This document shows, in pieces, positions 45,093-50,603 of a DNA stretch of 50,603 nt. Numbering within the stretch: the first letter of the stretch is position 1; each line of letters starts with the position of its first letter. Location of the stretch: assembly GCA_025529335.1 (NCBI GenBank), contig JAMYHX010000312.1, positions 1 through 50,603 on the forward strand, given 5' to 3'. The translations under genes were made by a program, and so were the position numbers. This stretch comes from Rhizopus sp. PT2906 (Eukaryota > Mucoromycota > Mucoromycetes > Mucorales > Rhizopodaceae). The notes under the pieces were generated by a model. That model was not told the DNA's origin. It did not search any database and saw nothing but the letters and a program-made list of their open reading frames with translations.

Positions 45093-46547
45093 TTACAATG
45101 CTTGAAATTCAAATCTGCTGTCTGTAGAAATCATGTTGTGCTCTTGTTGACTTTTGATGGTATCTTTATCAGACATGAATTGCAAGAATTTTGGAGATTC
45201 TGTGAATGACTTTCCTAGACCAGATGATGGTTGAGGTGAAGAGGAACAAGATGACCCCAGGCTTTCGGACGATGCTTCCTGTGATTGAGATACCATGTCA
45301 AGATAGTTTAAAGGGTTATAGTAGGGTGACTTTAATGCATCTTCAATAGGTGAGCTGTGGTTAGTGATAACAAGGGGTGAGGAAGATGAAGTTAAGCAAT
45401 CACTGATGTAGTTGTTACTGTTATTGTCGATGGGTGAAGACATGTTGATGGGTGATGCGATAGGTGAAGGCAGGTTTGCACTTTGATGATAGAAGTTGGA
45501 TTGATCGACTAATTTGGTATCTTGGGATTGGTTGTAATCGAATGGGGTATTCTTCAGGATGTCTGATTGGTTATTATTGTACAGCACCTTATCACATGAT
45601 GGTGATACATCGGTAGGTTCACGGAGGCAAAAGTTAGGGACAGCATCTGTTTCAGAATAGGTAATATTGGTCAAATCTGGACATGACTGCCTGTGTGGGT
45701 AAAATAGGGTATTGGATGTATAGTTTGAGCGCACATCATAAAAGTTTTCGTAGTTCTTAAGATTTGTCATTGCTGAGGGAGGGAGAGAGTAGGTTACTGT
45801 GGAGTTATGTCTAGCAGACAACCAAGAAGCCTCTTGTGGATAACGGTGATAGGAAGGATAAGGGTAGGACCTATCATAGGCATATGGGTGAAGACAGTAT
45901 CCATAGTTACGAATTGGTCCTGCATCAGTAGACAGAGATCTACGAGTAGTTGGCCATGGGTCACTGAAGGTTCGGCTAAGCTCAGGTGCTGGTCTTTTGC
46001 CACGATGATTAGATTTGATTTTAGTATCATTGAGTTGAGCATATTGATCTACAGTCCAATAGGAGCCTTTGCCTGGTTCATTCACCGGACGAGGGACACG
46101 AACGAAACTCTTGTTCAAGGATAAGTTATGTCTAATTGAATTCTAAATATAAAAGAGGCTTATTAGTTACACTGAACCCTGCGAGGAGTAATTGAGGTAG
46201 CTCCGTTGGTTACACCCCAAGTGATTTATACATACCTTCCAACCGGAACCGGCTGATGCGTAGTACGGATAGTGATCAATCACCCACTGGTATATCTGGC
46301 TTAGGGTTAACTTGTTTCCAGGACTTCGTTCGATAGCATATTTAATCAAGGTAGCGTACGAGTAAGGTGGCTTTCCTTCCGTGTTCTTTTCTACTTTCAT
46401 ATCAGATACTGCAGGAGAGGTTTTGGTTGGCTTTGTATTTTCTGAACAAGGAGATGATTGCATCCAAGGTGTACCAGCAGAGATATCTGATTTACGAGGT
46501 TTAAAAGTTGGAGAGGGTATGCTTCTGGGTATCATGTATGATTGCAT
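45093..46547 (-). CDS. Forkhead transcription factor
   Basis: DNA-binding regulator with one fork-head domain. Two exons (46547-46236, 46142-45093) give 453 residues. The domain (about 58-145) starts GKPPYSYATLIKYAIERSP, continues KLTLSQIYQWVIDHYPYY and GSGWKNSIRHNLSLNKSF, and ends in the wing with GKGSYWTVD. The intron falls exactly between GWK and NSIRHNLSL, the DNA-recognition helix. The long C-terminal part is Ser/Asn/Pro/Tyr-rich with SSP and SPI repeats, as expected of an activation or phosphorylation region. ATG 46547 was chosen since the upstream open frame has no ATG. A second ATG at 46535 is possible. It cannot be assigned to Fkh1, Fhl1 or Hcm1 from what I see; there is no FHA domain. 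Confidence 0.94.
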
Positions 46548-48808
46548 AAGTAATGTATATAAAAGAGACAAGTTGCAAAAAAAAAGAAAAAGAAAAGCAG
46601 AAAAAAGCAAGAGGCTATAAAAAGGGGTGAACAAATGTCAGGTGGTGCAAGTGATAGTAATGACGTGGATTAATAAAGTAATTACACTAATATATAAATC
46701 TGTTTATATTACAACAAGCGGGCTAAGCTGTAAGGAAGGTAAAGAAGGATATATTCGAAGGATTTCAATATGCAGTGTAAACTTTATTTTGGCGCGCATT
46801 TAGGCTGGTTATCTCTCTCTTTCTTGCTCTCACTCTTTCTCCCTTTCTTTCTCTGTTTTGAAACAAAGACTACCAACTACGACTTTAACTTTGTCGCCAT
46901 GACTACAAGTATCATCATTTTGCCATGTTGTCAAATTTGTACAATTGCCTATCAAAAATGACGGTTCCTGACCTTAAGGTGTTCCCTGTCCGCATTACGT
47001 ATTTCTATAGCAACGGGATAAGTTCCGAAAGAATAAAAGGGCAGGTGGTTACCAATATAACTTTTAATTTTACTAAATTTGACCAAAATTTGGGTTTTGT
47101 GTAAAGAAAAAAAAAATTCTCAACCTTTTCAGAAAGTGACAGCGCTGCCTTACCTTAAATGGTCAGATATAGTTTACCTATTGGTCTTTGCTTTTTTGTG
47201 TTCAAAAACGGACTGACTAGATTCCATATTTCCTAATTTGTATAACCCAAAGTGTTTCATGTTTGATTGGGAATGCTTTATTTTAATAACTTGTTACCAA
47301 GAAAACACATGATACCGACTTAAAATTCATGCATCCAACTAATGATTCCCGTGATTTTTGCCTTAAAGATATCACTTATTAAACTTTATATCCATGGTAA
47401 CAAAAAAGCGTTGTTTATCCTTCTTCCGTGACGATCAATTATGCTCTTGTTCAACACAAATATCAATTTATACTTTGTTGGATGCTTTGTAATACAGTTG
47501 AAATGAGAAACAGGATAGAATAATTTTCATTATAACTACAACAAAAAAGCCAAGACAAATACAGTAGTGTGGTACAGCAGTAAAATAAGTCCCTTTTTTT
47601 AATGAAATATTTGTCTTCTATCATTTATTACAACTAAACAACACATAGAATAACAATAATAACGATAATTTTATTTCTAGTTAACGCCATATGCCTGGCT
47701 TTGCAAATTGATCAGCATCGTGCTTCTTGGCGTTTATGTAGTCTCGACAGTATTTGCTGATTTCTATACAATGGATGTTGAAAGAATTCATAAAAATCAA
47801 AAGACTTCCTCTTGGTATCCGAATTAGCCGTTAATGAGGCCTATTCTTGATGATTCGGAATACATGCTTGATCGTGTTACAATAAAGGTGGCCCCATCTA
47901 TGTACACAAGATTTTTTTTTCTCGGCCATGGGTGACCCACTTAATTCACACTGCACTAAACAATCCAAAAAAAAGGGGTCCACATCACTGTAAACAGATA
48001 ATTACAGATTCATGAAAACTATAAAGACTATTAACAACTGCTTTCAATCGACTTGTCAATCTTTCTTTTTTTTTTTTTCCTTTTTCCTTTTCTTTTTCTA
48101 AATTCTGGAATACAGAGTGTATATATTTTAACCATCGGGTGTTACCACGAAGTGTGATAAGTAAATATGGATACAAAGGATATGACAGCTGTTACTGTCT
48201 TTGGTCTTCCTAAGGATGATGTGATGCAATTTTTTTAAGTAACTGGTTCCGTAGGTTTATACAACATCATTGAAAACTGGTTTATTTATTACTGTGATTG
48301 TTTAGGTTATTCACTTTGTTAGGTAAATACATGTAAATAACCCCAAAATAACGATATTTTTTATGAAGAAGCGATATTGACTTTAACAAGTGTCATCTTT
48401 TAATACAATGTTGCCGAAAGACTTATCTTGGCATACTAAAAGACAATATTGCTATTTTATAGTAAATAAGCAAAGGTACAAACCCGCGTTTGTAATACAT
48501 TTGAGGTGCTTACAAAGGTATATCTTTCTATTACCGAGCTAAATGTTTGCTAAATAATCAAAGTTTTTATCATTAAATGAAAACATATTAATCTATATCC
48601 AGAATTCCTTTACACCTATTCTCCTTTGTTATTGGGTTTGTCAACTTAGTTCCTCGTTCTTTGAATGTCGGTCCTAGTGCTTCCCTTTATGATTGTAAAA
48701 AAGACACACAATTTCACTCCTTAATATGTTGCATAAAGTTTGTCAGCTTGACTTAATACACTTAGAAATCAACATGGAAATAAGTTTTTGCCCCAATATA
48801 CATTTTAT
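46548..48808. other. Forkhead promoter and gene-poor region
   Basis: No gene is secured over 2.3 kb. Two short open frames are notable on the plus strand: 46958-47104 (48 codons from an ATG, with VRITYFYSNGISSERIKG) and 47681-47827 (after a TTTCTAG acceptor-like site, with a membrane-like LISIVLLGVYVVSTVFADF and an end at KTSSWYPN). They could be exons of one small membrane protein, but no splice path in frame could be shown. A CT-rich tract at 46811-46855 is on the plus strand. Confidence 0.35.
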
Positions 48809-50465
48809 TTACTGTTGATTGGGTTGTTCATTTGTAGGCTGAGGTGGCATAATAGGTTGACCCTGTTAAATCATTATTAGTACATCAGTGTATTTATCCT
48901 GTATTTATCTTACCGAAGCAGCCTGAGTCATTAAATCCCAAACGGACATCTTCATTTGCTTCATCATTTCCATTTGTTTTTGCATATCTTGTTGCATGGC
49001 TTCCTCTTGCATCTTCTTTTGTTGCTCAAATTCAGTTGCGAAAGTTTCTCTTACATGCTTTCTCATTTGTTCCAAGTAGGTAGGTGGAGGTCCCTCTGTC
49101 ACATTAGATGCTCCTCCGGTTAAGAGAGATCCCAAATTACGCTTCGTTTTCTTCTTTGCTTGTTCTTCTTCCCATTGAAGTCGATGTAATTTGTTCATCT
49201 CTTCCTCACGTTTAGCCCATTCCACTGGAATATATGTTCCTTCAAAACTCTTCAGCACGGGTCGAACATCAGGAGGATTCGTCAACGCAACAGCTATAGG
49301 GCAAGGTTAAGACTCGTTCAAAAAAATCTCATCCTTTACTTACCTTCCAGGAAAGGAATGTATTCCAAAAGACCTTTGTCATCAGCTTTTCCCTTCCAGG
49401 GCTTCAGAGCGATACCGTTTTCAGGCTGTAAGCTGAAAGACTCGGGATTGGAATCCATGATGATGACCTTGCTCAAGTCACGGTTCAAGTAGGATAAGTC
49501 CTTGACGTACTTTCCATCAATATAACGTGTACCATCACGATACAATCTGTACATGGCATATTGATAGGGATCTAATTTATCCAAAATAGGGGCAGCATTC
49601 TTTTATAGAAAGGTAGTTAGAATCTCGCTTTAAACATCTTCTCTTCGCTTACCATTGCAGGTTGAGACGTGAAAATAACAATTTCATAGAATTGGGAGAG
49701 ATAAGAAAGGAAATAGTCGACACCAGGTCGTTTAGCATGACGCCATCCATGCTCTTTCTATATTACATCTATGAGTTATATCCTATTTAAGGAAAAATGG
49801 TGTACTTACATCCCAGTAAGAATAAACTAAAGTTTCATCCAAGTTGATAACAAGCGTGTAAGGTCTACGGTATGGCTCTGGCAAAGGCTCTGGGAGAAGC
49901 TTATCCCACATTGGTTTATTCATTTCCTATATCAATCTGTCAGTTTAGGTGAAGGATAGTTCACTGTTGCTCTTCTTACATGCTGAAACTCTTTAAATCG
50001 GTCCAAACAACGTTTATATGCTGCAGTAAAAGCGTTTTCGTTTGCATACTATCGAGTTATTTCTTATAAGTTATCTGGTTATATCCTAGTATGCTTCCTT
50101 ACCTTTTCTTCTCTTTCACCCTCAAAAGGACGTCCTAAATAAAACTATGAATAAGGAATTCGTCTATACTGCGCGCTGATTTTACCATAATAAAATAAAC
50201 CACCAAGAGCACCACCAGTCAAGATACCGCCTACTAAGGCAATCTCTTTCATGTTGCTGTCTTTACTGCCTGATGCCTTTGTAGGTTTCTTGTCACCCTT
50301 GGGAAGAGTGACTTTTCCTTTGACAGCGCCTGTTTTTTGTGCCAATGCTTCCTCAGCAAGCTTACGGGCAGCAGAGGAAGCAGGTTCTTCTGGTGTTGCT
50401 GAGTAACCTCTTTTTAATAAATTGAATGTTGTTTTTTGCAATCTGGCTGCTGATCTATTGTACAT
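48809..50465 (-). CDS. TIM50: Mitochondrial import translocase subunit Tim50
   Basis: Inner-membrane receptor of the TIM23 complex, which takes presequence proteins arriving through TOM. Eight exons (50465-50186, 50134-50103, 50048-49980, 49926-49810, 49757-49653, 49599-49344, 49293-48914, 48862-48809) give 430 residues. The first ~25 residues are basic and Ser/Ala-rich, a mitochondrial presequence. A glycine-rich membrane helix covers about 75-93 (ALVGGILTGGALGGLFYYG). The intermembrane-space part has the FCP1/NIF-type phosphatase fold: VINLDETLVYSYWD, HGWRHAKRPGVDYFL, IVIFTSQPAM and IIMDSNPESF. The DxDxT catalytic motif is NLDET, lacking the first Asp, so it is a binding domain and not a phosphatase, as usual in Tim50. 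The C-terminus is Gln/Met-rich with a coiled coil. Confidence 0.95.
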
Positions 50466-50603
50466 TTCAAGAGGAACGAGATAACAGTGAAAAAAAAAAG
50501 TGTGTCGAGTTAAATTATGCTAATTGTCAGTGGCTTAAACTCCCCTGGTTACGCTTCCAGGGTTATCCTTTCAACTTCCGCTTGATCTGTAATGGTGGTA
50601 TAC

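Overview
The window reads as nuclear DNA from an early-diverging filamentous fungus, most likely Mucoromycota and probably Mucorales. The DNA is AT-rich. Genes are split by many short introns (about 43-85 nt) with GTAAGT-like donors and TAG/CAG acceptors. The products are fungal: exomer ChAPs, a WOPR regulator, vacuolar alkaline phosphatase, ATP-type PEP carboxykinase. The genus call is inference from style and content. I see no rRNA, no convincing tRNA and no CRISPR array.

Layout. The first 2.9 kb is gene-poor. A cluster follows at 2.9-15.3 kb: an MFS sugar transporter (+), an ExoIII/APE1-type AP endonuclease (+), a mucin-like single-pass surface protein (-), an RRM-RRM-Pumilio protein of the Jsn1/Puf2 type (+), a Pho8-like alkaline phosphatase (+) and the peroxin Pex13 (+). 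PEP carboxykinase (+) stands alone at 17.3-19.1 kb behind a clear TATA promoter. A 5 kb stretch (19.1-24.3 kb) holds only relics. Next come a WOPR/Gti1-Pac2 transcription factor (-), an alpha/beta-hydrolase-like protein (-), mitochondrial pyruvate carrier subunit 2 (+), a long-chain acyl-CoA synthetase (+) and a SAT-type GNAT acetyltransferase (+). From 32.5 kb there is a BORCS5-like protein (-) head-to-head with lariat debranching enzyme Dbr1 (+), an exomer ChAPs protein (-), a decayed multi-copy gene, a large nuclease-helicase (+), a forkhead factor (-) and Tim50 (-).

I rebuilt all multi-exon genes by hand from splice signals, reading frame and family conservation. In each listed gene the exon phases add up to a complete frame. 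The 5' ends of the alpha/beta-hydrolase gene, the BORCS5-like gene and the nuclease-helicase gene are the least certain.

Function. Several genes belong to carbon and lipid handling (sugar uptake, gluconeogenesis, pyruvate import, fatty acid activation, peroxisome import), but this is ordinary eukaryotic gene order, not an operon. The points most worth a second look are four. A 6-nt in-frame microexon sits in the acyl-CoA synthetase. A fungal protein fuses a Cas4/Dna2-like Fe-S nuclease to an SF1 helicase. Three broken relics share one peptide motif, [PG]-[ST]?-TL[HL]xPE[NV]R. The BORCS5-like and DBR1 genes share a start-to-start gap of only 65 bp.
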